A stretch of DNA of 64,000 nucleotides, from NCBI GenBank assembly GCA_900660155.1, contig CABFPE010000174.1, forward strand, positions 393,394 through 457,393, read 5' to 3'. The notes below the pieces were generated by a model, which searched no databases, had not been told where the DNA came from, and was given only the letters and a program-made list of their open reading frames with translations. The first letter of the stretch is position 1. Each line of letters starts with the position of its first letter. Below, piece by piece: positions 46,800 to 59,485 of the stretch. The DNA is from Hofstenia miamia. Taxonomy: Eukaryota; Xenacoelomorpha; Acoela; Hofsteniidae. The translations under genes and the position numbers were made by a program.

Positions 46800-49700
46800 T
46801 CTGTTTCCCTTCATGCTATGAACTAGTAAAACACTTAGTCGTCAATGAACATCGAATTACCTTCATTTTTTAAAATAATGCTAAAATTGAGTTTAGAGCA
46901 TTATTATGGCACAGCTATGCCATTGCAGAATGAAAATTTTTGAAAAAATAGAAACATGTGTACGTTGCTTTTGAAATTCAATGTTTCTAAGTAGATATAT
47001 TTTTATCAGAAGATTGGAATTTCTGATTTGAACTCCTTTTCATCAGACATGAACGTCAATAAATTCACTCTTAAAGTCAATAGAAGCAAAAAATCAAAAC
47101 CTGGTAGATCGTGAACTTTTGTTAATTTAATTAAATACGGCGTTTTGATTAAGACAGCCTAAGTTATTTTAATCTGCATGGAATAACAGTATTTCAAAGA
47201 ACTTGAATTACATTGCCAACCCTTGGAATTGCTTTGCGTGGGAGAAATTAACTGCAATTAAAGAAAATGAGACAAACTGAAAGCAAGTATTCTTTAGTGA
47301 AATTTTACAAGGTTCCCTATTATCCTTTTTCCTGCAACATCTTACTATTTTTAGATGAGAAGTGTTATTAATTCTCTCAATACAACCCCAAATAATGGCA
47401 TATACCGTAGTCAACTCATCCTAATTTCATAAATGTAGCTCTTCTGCTCAGTGTATGACATAATTATGTAATATGATTTGTTTTAATTGCTGTGCACTAC
47501 CTGAGGTATTCATCAATCCATCCATTTTTTGCGTTTAGGATAAGATAGCAGTAGGTCATTTTTTACTAATTTGAAATGTTTCTCCAAATTTTGCCTTTCT
47601 CAAATCACCATAATATGAAACTCTTATTTAAAGAACATAGAAAGTGACAAATCTAGGCAAAGATGGAGTTTACAGAGAAAATCCCATATGCTATTCAATA
47701 AGCCGAGCCGAGCTAAGCTTGACCATTGCATTGGACAAACACCGTGCTCAAAATGAGTAATTATTAAGCCAAACAAATTTATAGTTCTACTTATTCATTT
47801 GACTTTGATTATATATATTTTTTGTATTCAATATACCTTTCTTATAATATTATTTTAAAATGTTTATAGAATGTTAGGAAAAGCTATGTAAAAAATTCTA
47901 AAATCACATTATTTTCAAAAAGAAATTACCATTTAAGGGTTCTATGTGGCTACCAGAGCAAAGCCGAGCCGAAAATGCTCAAAGATGAAACAAGCCGAGC
48001 CGAGCCGAGCCGAACCGAGCTTAAAAATTTCGGCTCGTAGACAAGTCTGCATCCTATAATTGTGAAAATTATTATTTCAAATTGCATCACAAATTTAATA
48101 GAAATCCAAATACAGGTGCTTAAGTTAGGATTTGTTTTATATTTTGAATGATTTGATATGTGATCCCTGAAATTTGTTTCCATATACGTCTAAAATTTGG
48201 GCATATGTTTTCTTTTCAGCTTGGCTTCCTCGCCACAGTAAAAAATTCGACTAAATTTATTGCTTGGAGAATTTCTGGCAAACAGAGTAGTTTAGGAAAA
48301 GATATTTGATTAGTAAATTATTTCAACACTTATTATGAATATATTTAATTATATGCTTTGCTAGTAGAGGGAAAATGCACAATCTTCTGCTAAAAATATA
48401 TCAATTATAATATATTTCGTTTTAAATATGCATTCAATTGCATAGTAATAAAGAAAAACAATGCAATCATTCGGTTTCATGGGATTTACTCGTCTCAGGG
48501 ACCAGGATCTAAGACTAATGCGAAACTGTGACCATAAATAAAGAAACTGAAGCAATGCATTTAGAATATGTGAACGTGATGTCAGCCAATTTCTTGGGGT
48601 GACTTGGAAGTAATTGGGACTAGGACCAATGAAATTCTGCTCCCGCCCAACTCTATTTGAAGCCATAAGTATTTAGCATTTGCCTTCTGTAAAAGTAGAG
48701 CGCTGCCTTAATAACATAAAAAATTAAGAAAGGTCTATGATTGCTGCAAAAATTTGATTAATATTCAAGAAAATTCTAAAATTATATCAAATATATCTAG
48801 ACAGGCAATACACTTCCCTAAGTTCATGTCAAAAAACTTATTTACCTAGGTATGAAGATTTCACTACATTTTTATAAACATATAGTTACTAACAGTTGCT
48901 GTAATTATAACTTAAATGAGAGAGTCTTTCAGAAATTGGGACGAAGGACAAACTCTGACTGTTGCATTAATTCCTAGATAAATCCTATCTAATAAAGCAA
49001 GATACCGTTATATAAAGTTAGGAATCAAGCTGTTAATATATATTATAGAGATTAAATTTATACAAAGAAGTACCACTTGGTCGTGAATTTCGACCAAGTG
49101 TCTGAAATTGTTAGTTTTAATTGAACTTGTTTTCTTTTATTCGATTACTAAATTATTATTGATAATTTTCTTGAGAAGTAAATCCTCATGTAAAAATAAA
49201 CTTTCTAAATTTAATGATAAAATATGTTTGCATATTTATGAATATATTGCAATCGATATGAAAATCCACATCATTTCTTAGATATTGAGAGATATTCTGT
49301 AATAGATCAACAAGCTTTTATTTCTATGGAATTTGGCGTAACAGGGCGTCAAGTAAAATGGTTATTAATGCATTTTCATATTTCTTAAAAATGAAAATTT
49401 GATGCTTTATATGCAAAGGGTCAATTCTCGAAACATCCATATTTGTGTAAAATCATATGACCTTTTTAAGGATTTAAAATGTTAAGTTCAATAGGTGAAT
49501 GCCTTCGATTCAGATGTTGAAAGCAACAAATAGTTTAATATATTTATTCCTACGATTTTGAAAAAAAATATTATTGTAAGAACCTTGCGTCGGACATAAT
49601 GGAGGGATGAGGCAAAATATGAATAGTTGGATTCCATAGAACTAGGATTATATTAATCCCAATCCAAATTTAGTTCCATTCAATTTTGACCCAAAAGCGT

Positions 49701-50025
49701 CTGATATCAGTCCCATCATAACCTCTATTTTGCAAAACTTGACAAGTTATTGTACCGCACAAAATTTACCGATCAACATATAGGAAAATTTTCCACAGTC
49801 GTTCTAATCAATGATTCAACATGTTCAATTCATGTTCCGACTTTTCAAAAGTAATTTTATTTATATTATTGATGCCAGCTCAGTCAATGATTGTAATTGT
49901 TTATCCTGTAGCCATGTAAAATAATTTATGATTTATAACTTCCTTTCTCATTAATAATTAGAAATGAGTAAATCCAATGACGGCACTTGGCTTCCATTAA
50001 TAATGCAACGTACAATGCTGAATCA
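46800..50025. other. AT-rich non-coding stretch
   Basis: No gene supported. A 101-codon minus-strand frame starting with ATG (48361-48666) has locally higher GC at its 5' end but no recognised motif. The GCCGAG repeat patches at 47.7-48.0 kb are listed separately. Confidence 0.4.
47700..48038. repeat. GCCGAG repeat patches
   Basis: AAGCCGAGCCGAGC at 47700 and a run of five GCCGA(G/A) units at 47991-48020, followed by the inverse CGGCTCG at 48031. Such facing arrays are common at ends of hAT-type non-autonomous elements. No transposase is visible between them. Confidence 0.5.
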
Positions 50026-50029
50026 ATTG

Positions 50030-50281
50030 CTATTCTATGATTAGCATGAGAAGCGAAAATATTGATAAACTCCTCAAACCATCTGAAACGTTTTTTGAAT
50101 TAATAGTACGATTAATCAATTATGGTAATATACAGTATAAAATTATGTAAAATATAGATTTCAGGTAAGAAAATATTTTTTGATAGACCAACAAACAAAT
50201 ATTATTTGATATTATTTTTAAAGGGTAGTTTTCAGGCTTTGAATGATTATTCAAATACTAAATGATCAAATGTGTGTATTA
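50030..50281. repeat. 252-bp direct repeat, copy 1
   Basis: Matches 52083-52334 from CTATTCTATGATTAGCATGA to TGTGTGTATTA with a single noticed difference (AGGGTAG here, AGGGTGG there). The copies are offset by 2053 bases. Confidence 0.95.
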
Positions 50282-50409
50282 ATAATAAAAGTGTATGAGG
50301 AAGCGATCACGCCCACCACAAGTGGGTGTATCACAGATTTGTGGGGGCATAATGCATGTATATTAAATAGGGTAGACAAAAGTTTAAACATGAAAAAATT
50401 TTTCCTCAA

Positions 50410-50434
50410 AAATAATAATAATAATAATAATAAT
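50410..50434. repeat. (AAT)n microsatellite
   Basis: Eight AAT units. Confidence 0.9.
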
Positions 50435-50719
50435 TTTCAATTTCAGTTTAAAAAGATTTATCAATTCTACATTGTATTAATTCTTTAAATACTTTTAGTT
50501 CGAAAACTAAATATTTTTTAATTGCCATCAAATATTTCAATGTAAAAGCAAACGAAAAGAAGAGCCACTTAATTAAAAATAAGATTTGTTGGCTTTAGAT
50601 TCATATATTGCTTTCCAGACTAGTTGATTAGAAAGAAAAAATATTACATTCTATTGCTGAGAAAAAAGTAGGCCAAAATTTTGATTTTGCGCAGAATTTT
50701 ATATATTCCTGTACAAGTT

Positions 50720-50873
50720 ACGTAGCTAAGGAGGAGGTTGGAAGCCAGACCCCCCTAGATTGAAATCAGATCGGCCTCCTCTCTGAGAGAATAGTAAGTA
50801 GCTTATCAGAACATTGTAATTAAATTGCTATATATTTTTCTTTGCCCCCTTATATTTCATGGGCTGGCTACGT
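50720..50873. mobile_element. small MITE with TACGTAGC-type ends
   Basis: ACGTAGCTAAGGAGGAGG at the left is opposed by GGGCTGGCTACGT at the right, with CCCCCC and CCTCCTCTC inside and an AT-rich middle. GC-rich ends reading ACGTAGC inwards are seen in common invertebrate MITEs. Target duplication not resolved. Confidence 0.45.
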
Positions 50874-51149
50874 CTCTGTCCCTTGCATTATTGTTACTGT
50901 AACAAAACGCTTACAAAAAGTGAGGTTCCTTCTGAATCCTAAATCAATTTTTACCAAGATTTTCCAATTTTAGAAGCTGTGATTCCTTGATTTTCTTGCC
51001 ATCGTGTTTTTAGTCAAAAAATGCCTCCACTTTCACAGTTTATCTTAAACAAACAACTATTGTAAACAAAACAAAGCTTCCAAACACTAACTATTGTTTT
51101 TCTGTTAACCCTAAGGCCCCTATTGCATCATTAAAGTCACTAGCCGTTT

Positions 51150-51265
51150 TGCCCATATTTTCAAATAATTTTTTCCAAACCTAATTAGGATATTTGGGAA
51201 TTCTGGGATTTGGACATAAATCTATTCGTTAAGTGTCCTTCTCTATTATTATGAAAATGTGTGAT
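51150..51265. repeat. dispersed repeat, copy B
   Basis: Counterpart of 33379-33490, same orientation, roughly 70-75 percent identical by eye. Confidence 0.45.
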
Positions 51266-52082
51266 AAAATTTTATCCTGTACTCTACGTAGATGAAAGGC
51301 CAAGAGAGCAATAACTATCATCAACTAGAATGTTTTCTGTAAATAGACCACCCAAGTTCTGTTCTGGCGCGCCCTGCGCAAAATCAGAAAATATTTTTTG
51401 TTATTTATTGAGATATTTTATAAAAACATTCCGAAATTGCGGTTAATATCATAAAATAAGTTTGTATCAATGATTCTTAGAAAACGAGTTACCGTCCCAC
51501 CATGAGTTAGAATGTTTCATCATGTTTAAATGGTTAATTTAGTTGTCGGTTTTAAGTCATTATTGAAAGGACTTATGGCAATTTACATTTACCAATAAAA
51601 AGCTTACCTGTTGAATTTGAATGCTCGAGTAATTTTCTTAAATTTCAGATAGATAACATATATTTGGCTTCAAACAATATATGTTACTTGACACAATACA
51701 CGATGATTTTACATTAATTATTGATTGTCACGTTGTGGCAAATGGATTTGCAAAAATTAGGATTTTTCTTCGATATCAGATTAACATCAAATATTAATTC
51801 ATTCTTGACAGTAGATTCTCCAACAATAAAGATATCTAAGTCTTAATTTGCTTTCGCGTGTTGAAAACTCGGTAAGTAATTGGTTGGTACTTGAACGTCA
51901 TAGATGCTGTCATTCAACAGTCGAGTAATCGATTTGAGACTTGTAAAACGACAACTAAAGCGACATTAATTTATGAGTTTGTGTATATATTTATTTGACG
52001 TACAAAATACAAATGACTTTGCTGTTAAAACGTGTTTAACTAGAAATTCTATCAGCATTGTATAATTCATTTCTTTTCAAAA

Positions 52083-52334
52083 CTATTCTATGATTAGCAT
52101 GAGAAGCGAAAATATTGATAAACTCCTCAAACCATCTGAAACGTTTTTTGAATTAATAGTACGATTAATCAATTATGGTAATATACAGTATAAAATTATG
52201 TAAAATATAGATTTCAGGTAAGAAAATATTTTTTGATAGACCAACAAACAAATATTATTTGATATTATTTTTAAAGGGTGGTTTTCAGGCTTTGAATGAT
52301 TATTCAAATACTAAATGATCAAATGTGTGTATTA
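52083..52334. repeat. 252-bp direct repeat, copy 2
   Basis: Near-identical to 50030-50281. Its right end runs straight into a (TA)n tract (52331-52347), whereas copy 1 is followed by unrelated AT-rich sequence. Confidence 0.95.
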
Positions 52335-52349
52335 TATATATATATATAC

Positions 52350-54735
52350 ATCCAGACGCAACTATGTTTTGGTTCCATATACAATATGTACGAATCCCTT
52401 GAAATTGTTTGTTCCAAATTCTTAATTATATTTAAAATTTATCAGATGTGACCTTTCCATTTAAGGAATTGTACTTAAAGCCCCTTTGTTGAAATAGCTG
52501 TTGAAAGAATTGAATTATCACCTAGAGTATTAGATATTGTTAAGTGTCATTTGGTATTAAAAGTGCTAAATAATAAAGTTGTTGCTTGTGTGAAACAGAC
52601 AAAGGTCCTAGCAGCACCTGGTTGTATTTGTCTTCAGGAATGTTTCACCTGTCGAACATCAATCAACACTCAATATTCTGACAGCATTGCTAATTTCCAA
52701 CTGCTTTATCAATTAGTTAATAGTAGTTGACCAGAAAACAAAATGGCTGTAGGAGTCCCTAATTTATTTAATTTGTTCTAAAGTTTTTATTTCTGCAGAT
52801 TAATATTTTGAAATTTGAAAAAATGATCATTTAGAGCCACTTATGTTGTTCTTTGGCAGAAAAAAAACATTGAACCAAGAATATAAATTTACTTTTTTAA
52901 GTAGCCATTATTTTTTTCAGCGATATTTTTTCACTCAATTCTGATCAAACCAAATTTCATTACAGTGAACATTTTGTCTGCTATCGGCGACATCCAATAA
53001 TTTGCATTAATATAATATTTCCAATTGCCACAAATACCATATTGGAAATTCAGAATGGAGAACCTCAAAATATTATAGAAATACTACTGCTATTATTAAA
53101 TAGAAAACGAGGAAATTTTCTTCTATTTTGCTTATTCGGGTTTGTCTTGAATATATTCTCAATAACCAAGTTATTTTTTCTCTTCAATTGAAAGCCGAAA
53201 TTTAGGCTAATGCCCATATTTTAACTTTAAAAAACAACAAATGTATTATTATTAAAATTGGCTTTGAATGAAAAAAAATTTACGATTCGCACTTGTTAAA
53301 AATTGATTAATTATGGCATGCTTGCGAACGATGTCCGTGCTTAAGTCTCTTCAATGTAGCATCGGAATAATATTTTAGTGATGAAAAGACGTTTGCGCTT
53401 TTTCAAAGAATACATGTAGTAGAGGAAGCAGTTGGCGGGCTCTTCCTAAATGTACATTAAAACTGTTAAATTTGATGAAGGAAACTCATTGTTTGAGGAT
53501 ATATGTGTGCTACAGGTTTTACAAATATAATGAAATTCGAAGGAAGTATAGCAGCAGGTAGTTACTGCCAAATTCTCAGTGAAATTCTTCTTTCCTTTAT
53601 ATTTTCCGATTGCATTTATTAAAAAGATTTAACCCCCATTCACGAACTCATGAAATAAGGAATTTAATGCGATTCCGAATGAAGAAATCATAGTATCATG
53701 TCAATCACTACAGGAAAGATTTTGAAAATTTAACATTAGAAACCAATAGTGTAGCAAAGGGGGTATGTGGGCTTTGCACACTTCCACTAGAAATTGAAAT
53801 AGTTCGAAAATTTATATCAAATCCGGCCTGCCGGAATTTTGAACGCAACGAGTGTAACCACATGATTACATGGGTATGTTAAAGGTTAAGCTCGCATTTG
53901 ATGAAATATCACAGTATATTTGAATTTGTAGAATAATGTTTTGCCAAATTCTTGGCAGTTTGAAATTTCTTGGCTTGCAAAATAATGCCAGGCATTTGGC
54001 ATTGGTTGCAGAAGGAAAGAATAATTCATAGTCACAAAAAATCGACCTATTTCTGTCTAATTTTGTAGTAAAGTCAAGATTTTTACAAACAGATTAAACA
54101 GAGCACTTTTATAAGCAAAGTTTGTTGCCAATGCACAAAGTTCACAATAAAAAACTGTTTTAGGTAGATTTTTACGGTATCTTGTAAGCAATCACTTCAT
54201 GTAATTACAATCAGAAGTAATGCATTATTATATTATTATGTAGATATTATACCTATATTTTTATATGAAGAGATATTGTATTACTCACATCTTAAAAAAT
54301 GGTACTTTATTATATTTTTTATTGCAAGAGTTGGCACGAATTATTTTTTCTTGTACAGGAAAATCTTTAAGTTTCTATATATTTTTATATTAGTACATGT
54401 GAATATTTTTTCTGATAATTTGGAAAGTTTAAGGATGAACACTTTACAATTCACTTCTGCCGCCCTCACTCACTTGCACAGCTTTCTAGTGGGATCTAGT
54501 GGGTCTATGAATTGCGTCCAAGTGAGTCACGAGTTTATAACAGAATTGAATATCGTGATATTTCCAAGTGCGTTTTTCAAACGATTGAAACATTTCCACA
54601 TGTAAGACATACGCCACCATCAGAATTTTCATTCTACGCTACTGTTAGATGCTACTTTTTTGGAGATTTCATCGCATGTGTTCCTAAAATTCTGTATTCC
54701 AAAAACCCCTTTGTTTCTCCAATATATGAAGTTTC
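52350..54735. other. AT-rich stretch, no gene called
   Basis: A pyrimidine-rich acceptor-like CTTCTGCCGCCCTCACTCACTTGCACAG ends near 54481 and a GTGAGT donor lies 40 bases on (54522), so a 40-base microexon is conceivable. The frames at 54276-54605 and 54512-54748 show no recognised motif. Confidence 0.35.
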
Positions 54736-55159
54736 ACATTCATCATAAAAAATTCAGCAACCACATTAAAAAAGAAGATCTAAGAAGGTAGCCAAACAGT
54801 AAGTATCAAGAGTTTACCATTATTTTAAACCTTAGAGACATTGCATTTCCTCAAAAACCAAGATTCCATTCCAGCGTATATAATTATAAATGTGATAAAT
54901 GTGAAACATGTGAAACGAGAATGCAATTGCACTAAACGATTTCTGAGTATATGCGAGGACATCTTCAATCTGAATTATATTACCATGAACATGCAACTAA
55001 GAGAAAAAATACTTTACTATTATAATAAGAACCAAACTTACGAAAACTAAGGTGAATCTAATAAATAAGGAATTCAGGCAAAAACTAAATATAATATAGA
55101 ATCTGAGAATTAAAATATAAAAATCATAAAAGTTTTATTTCCACCATCGTTGATGTGTG

Positions 55160-55184
55160 CTGATGATGGGGGGAAATACCCACA
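55160..55184 (+). ncRNA. hammerhead-like motif of second PLE tail
   Basis: CTGATGA at 55160-55166, one T, then GGGGGGAAATACCC as a G/C hairpin, followed by ACAA where GAAA would be expected. The GAAA box is mutated, so no activity is expected. Position relative to the decayed GIY-YIG and the (TA)n end parallels the other PLE. Confidence 0.4.
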
Positions 55185-55212
55185 ATATGACAGTTTAAAA
55201 AGTATTTCTTGT

Positions 55213-55237
55213 TTATATATATATATATATATATATA
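55213..55237. repeat. (TA)n microsatellite at PLE 3' end
   Basis: TA tract immediately after the second PLE tail. Confidence 0.9.
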
Positions 55238-55239
55238 GC

Positions 55240-56095
55240 TTATAGAAATTCATTTACTCCTAATCCCTAACATATACATATAATTTTTTATATGGAAATA
55301 AATATTATTTGTTCTTATATTTATTAATCTACACGATTTGGATAGCTATAGAAAATAGAGATCTTCAAGTACTAGAATATTTTGAATAAGTGAATGCAAT
55401 AGTTTGTGATTACATGGTTGTTGAGTAAGAACTCATCATATAGTTAGAATTGATGCAACAATACTATGAAACAGCTTTATCGAAACCTAGCTGTCACCAT
55501 AATTTGGAAGATTGGCGGAATTTCCTGATAAATATGCAAAATTAACCAAACTTAATATGTTTATCTCCCTGAATTTGTAATGTTGAAATTGAGATCAATA
55601 TAATTATTTTTCTTATCTTTTCAAAATTAGTACCACCTGTCAGAACAAGCTAAATGGAGAAAAAACTACCAAATGAAATGACTAGGTGTTCATAGAATAT
55701 TAGAATAAATATTAATTATACTTCTTTTTGCTGAACTTAATACAATATATTTAACATATTAATTGACAAACTCAATACAATTTCTGCTTGATCAATTTAA
55801 CCTATTTCTACTAGTGTTACTTTTAAATACCATTTGTCCACATTTTTAGCTATTTTCTCTAAGCCTGTTAGGAAATATTGAAAGCCTCTTGCACGAAAAT
55901 ATCCATAGGGTTGGCCCCGGAGTTGAAATTGGCCCGATTTTTTAAGCTTATGCCCGGCCCAAACCAACCCAATACAGAAATGGCCCAAACACGACCCTGC
56001 CATTTTCAATATATCAACAAATTATTTTTCTTTTACACCACTGATAGTGTCTTGTGTCTGTCGAAACCATTAGCACTACACTCTGAATTTGATGA
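55240..56095. other. AT-rich stretch with GGCCC-rich patch
   Basis: The patch at about 55910-56000 repeats (T)GGCCC/GGCCCAA words (hAT-end-like composition). The opposing frames across it are compositional shadows. No gene called. Confidence 0.4.
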
Positions 56096-56098
56096 GGA

Positions 56099-56342
56099 TG
56101 GCGTTACCCCGCTGAATTATCACAGTCTTTCGAAGAAATGGCTGATTTGATTAAGAACTTATGTTCGTTGTTAACAGACCGAGCTGCAAACATTGAACCT
56201 GTTATTCGAAGAGGCTTAATGGTAAAGAGAAACCCAACCTCCAAGAGATTCGGAAGACTATTTAACGTATATATTAAGAAAGTCTATGCAACTTTGGCAC
56301 CGGTAGTGTCACCGACGTCACATAACAGGATGATAGCTCAAG
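56099..56342 (+). CDS. candidate internal exon, unidentified
   Basis: An open plus-strand frame gives YPAELSQSFEEMADLIKN, LCSLLTDRAANIEPVIRRG, NPTSKRFGRLFNVYIKKVYA and PTSHNRMIAQG. Composition is clearly GC-richer and more protein-like than its surroundings, and the reading becomes low-complexity hydrophobic after a good donor at CAAG|GTATTA (56343). An ATG lies at 56138 and a possible acceptor CACAG ends at 56125; a stop precedes at 56093. Without the donor the frame runs to TAG at 56468. No family is recognised. It may be a host exon or a transposon-derived frame. Confidence 0.35.
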
Positions 56343-57117
56343 GTATTATGTTGTTGAAAAACAAAATTATATTTCTACAATATTTTTTCGATTTTTGTTA
56401 CTTAGCTCTTCTTATTTTTAATATTATTTATGTAAATCATATATTAGTATTGGCCTTAGGAACATTTTAGAAATTCTACTTACATTATTTTTTCAAGATC
56501 CTTACTTAGTTTCAAATTATAACTTTCACCACTTTGCCAATAATTTAGTGTTTAGTATATTCTCAGGTATTAGTTGGTTAAAAGTTTGGCTAAAAATACG
56601 TACCGGCTGTTTAAAGCATGTCTAGCACTTTATTGACCACTTTTGCAAAAATGCTACATTCTGAATTGATCTGTAATGAATGCACTAATATGTATTTTCA
56701 TATATTTTTCATCTAAACATATTTAAGAGTTTAATCAAACCTTACGTACACTGACTTAGAGCGATTTCCTCGTCGTTATATGGCTATTGACCGTATTTTA
56801 TTTTTGGTAGTGATAAAATATTACAATAAATTATATGACTTTACCACAGCAAATGAAAATTGAATCTGAATATTTTATATTCACACATTTTTCATTAGGT
56901 GCAAAAAAATTTAGATTATATGCCACATCTCAAATATTCTCATTAAGACTATGTGCTAACCTTTTTGGTTACATTGATGTAAGATATAATGTAGCAAATA
57001 TGCTAAATTTCTTCCTAATAGCTGTAGCAAGTACGCTACACATTATCAATGCCTCACTGAATTAAATATTTGTTATTCAGATAATTTTCATTTTTTACTT
57101 TCTTTTTCTAATTTTAG

Positions 57118-57223
57118 TAAGACCCATCATAGACAACGGGGCCTTTTGGAACGGTTTTTCCACACCCTAATATGTGCAGAAAAAAATTGTTGGTTTATTT
57201 CAAATAGTGAAATAACAAATTAG
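57118..57223 (+). CDS. weak candidate exon, unidentified
   Basis: A strong acceptor (CTTTCTTTTTCTAATTTTAG) ends at 57117. The following frame reads KTHHRQRGLLERFFHTLICA and ends at TAG 57221. Only about 34 codons. The call depends on the acceptor and on GC-rich bases right after it. Confidence 0.2.
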
Positions 57224-58228
57224 ACATTTATATGTTTATTATGACAAAATAGAAAATTTTATGTTAACCTCGGATTCTTGTATGTGAGCCTAGATGTTCT
57301 TATAATGGAAGAAATCATCATTTTTTTTAAAATAGGGCATGAGAATAATAGCTAAATTTCATTACAGCAACAAGTAGAAAAAAATAGAAAAAATTAATCA
57401 GTCATCATAAATATATGTCCCTAGTTGATTCAAAGTTAAACATTAGCAAAGTTTCTTTGAACAGCGCATCCTTATGTGCCCAACAATAACAGGTGCTATA
57501 TTGGATAAAATCTTTTCCAAAGTTGATTAGCCCACTTGTCAGTACGGGCTGGTACAAGCGGAGAGCTTAAGAAATTTACGGGATGAATAAAATTTATAAT
57601 GACAAACAATCTAATCGCTTTAGTTTTGCTTCGTTTTATTTTGCCCTTTGGTTGGATTGTGCTAATAAAAAAGTCTAATAAATAAGAGTTAGCAATAACA
57701 GAATGTCCATGTGAATGAGTACCCCGTGGAAATCNTGTAAAGAGAATGAAGATCGATCAATTAGAATAACGTAGTAAAAGTTCCCGCCTTATCCAAAAAA
57801 TCGAAATTTCGAAATTGTACAAGCATTTTGAAATTTTCAAATTTTGCAACTCCATTTGTAATGAATGTGATTGATCTCAATACATAGTAATAATTGTTAA
57901 ATTTACATTCAATGGAGTTGGTTCCTCAGGCGCATATGTTAGAACCAACCACAAACAGATTTGAATTTAGCTAATGCTGGAAAAAAATTTTATGTCAACC
58001 ATTAAAGTTTAAAACACCATAGCCTTATGTAATATATAGAAAATAAACATATTTAGAACATCGGTTAAGTTGAAATAGCATAATTTTTTTCAAAATCTGG
58101 TGATCCAGCTCTTCTCTTTATCAATTTTGACATGTAATTAAATTTTTCTCACAAATGAATTGCTTCGTTTCATGCAAATAGTTTTGTTGAATATTCATTC
58201 CCTTTCACATTCTATTTCGATTCCCCAG

Positions 58229-58400
58229 ACCGTCTTTGAACCAGAAACGCCAACCAACCCGCAGACATTATGTTCAAGGCATTATGTTGGAATGCAAAAA
58301 AAAATTTCAAGAAGTGAACTTCATTTGTTGTTATGCAAACATTTCTACGTTTTTCATGAAAAGTCTTTCAATTTCACCAAGTTTGATATAAAAAATTTAA
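58229..58400 (+). CDS. weak candidate exon, unidentified
   Basis: A long pyrimidine tract and CCCCAG acceptor end at 58228. One frame after it reads PSLNQKRQPTRRHYVQGIML, then ECKKKFQEVNF. The PT-----QGIML--K pattern resembles the end of the 56.1-56.3 kb candidate exon (PTSHNRMIAQG, and IML in the read-through), and the DNA word TCAAGG(T/C)ATTATGTTG is shared, so the two may be related exons or copies of one repeat. No family is recognised. Confidence 0.25.
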
Positions 58401-58499
58401 AACTGCTGAAAGAACTCCGGTATACGAAATATACCCCAAGCCGTCATTACCTGCTAAAATGTTTTATAAAAATCGTTGCAAAAATGTTTTAGAGAAAAA

Positions 58500-59480
58500 T
58501 TACATATTTAATTTTCAATCTAACGAAAATGCACATACATAAAAATTATACGTAGTCCTTCTTAAAATTTGGATATGGCGAAATTCATTTTCCATTTCTG
58601 TTCTAAGACAATAAAATGGTCGATTGCAATCGGTTCACGTAAATATGTCTAAATCAACGAGTGGTTAATTTAGTATGCGCACCTGATATAGCTTGTGCAG
58701 AACTCTTAGTTATGCATCAATAGACGTGATCAGCAAAAATAGTGAGGATGTGGAATGCACATCCACTTTGGATGAATAAAGTACATAATAAAGGAGAAGG
58801 CTGCCTGATTTTCTATCAAAGTTGGGAAACAATTAAAAAACAAGAAGCAAGGAGTGTAGAGGATCTTGTTTTACACAGTGTTAAATTTGATTGAACTTAA
58901 TTGCATTTTTGGTGAAATCCTTATTGACAAGTGATTAAGCTCACATTCAATGAATTCGCTGCCTCTTTACCGGTTTAATCGATATGTTTGAGTGGCAAAC
59001 ATTTAGAAAAGAAATCTTAATAATTAAAAGCGATGAATGCCTTTGAATTTTAAATATTGAAAACTTGCCATTGTGAAAGGCGACAACTCGTTTGTCACAG
59101 GTATAAATGAAGAAATATTTAGACTGCAAACAACGTTTGACGTATTTCAAATACATACGCGGCATTATATACTAAAGACGAATATATCTATGGGAATAAG
59201 AGCCCTTTGAAATGATAGGAAGGGCGTTTTATTACAATAATATTATGACAATGCCGCTTTGTAAACTTTGCGATAATTGCTGGTTGGAATTTTACATACA
59301 AAGCGCTTTTACAAGTTCAATTAGCCCTCTATGTTAAAAGATGCGTTCCATTAGATATTTGCTGCTATATCCTGACGTGTCAAAATCTCGCTAGAAGAAA
59401 TTAAAAATTGGAAAATTTGTAAATAGCAGATTGCAAAATGGTAACTGTCAAGTACAGCGATTATACTTTTAGTTTTGATC
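58500..59480. other. AT-rich stretch, no gene seen
   Basis: No protein-like frame, RNA gene or repeat supported. Confidence 0.45.
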
Positions 59481-59485
59481 AGAGA

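Larger units (their letters stand above)
54740..55237 (+). pseudogene. second Penelope-like element tail, decayed
   Basis: Plus-strand readings in neighbouring frames give SNHIKKEDLRR, IAFPQKPRFHSSVYNYKCDKCETCE and then TKRFLSI with RGHLQSELYYHEHAT. The 'VY-Y-C--C---Y-G-TKR-L--R--EHL' layout is the PLE GIY-YIG segment, here frameshifted and missing its YIG core. About 110 bases downstream is a hammerhead-like motif in the same orientation, then the end of the element at a (TA)n tract, the same arrangement as the 20-21 kb element. The reverse transcriptase is absent. The family differs from the first copy. Confidence 0.5.

Noticed and set aside
48361..48666. 101-codon minus-strand open frame as a gene
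   Set aside because: It has an ATG and some GC-rich codons, but the second half is low-complexity AT-rich sequence and no family is recognisable.
55797..56150. Opposing open frames through a GGCCC-rich patch
   Set aside because: The open reading on both strands follows from the repeated GC-rich words of a probable transposon-end relic.
57735..57735. Single N bases at 57735 and 63688
   Set aside because: Sequencing ambiguities, not biological features.
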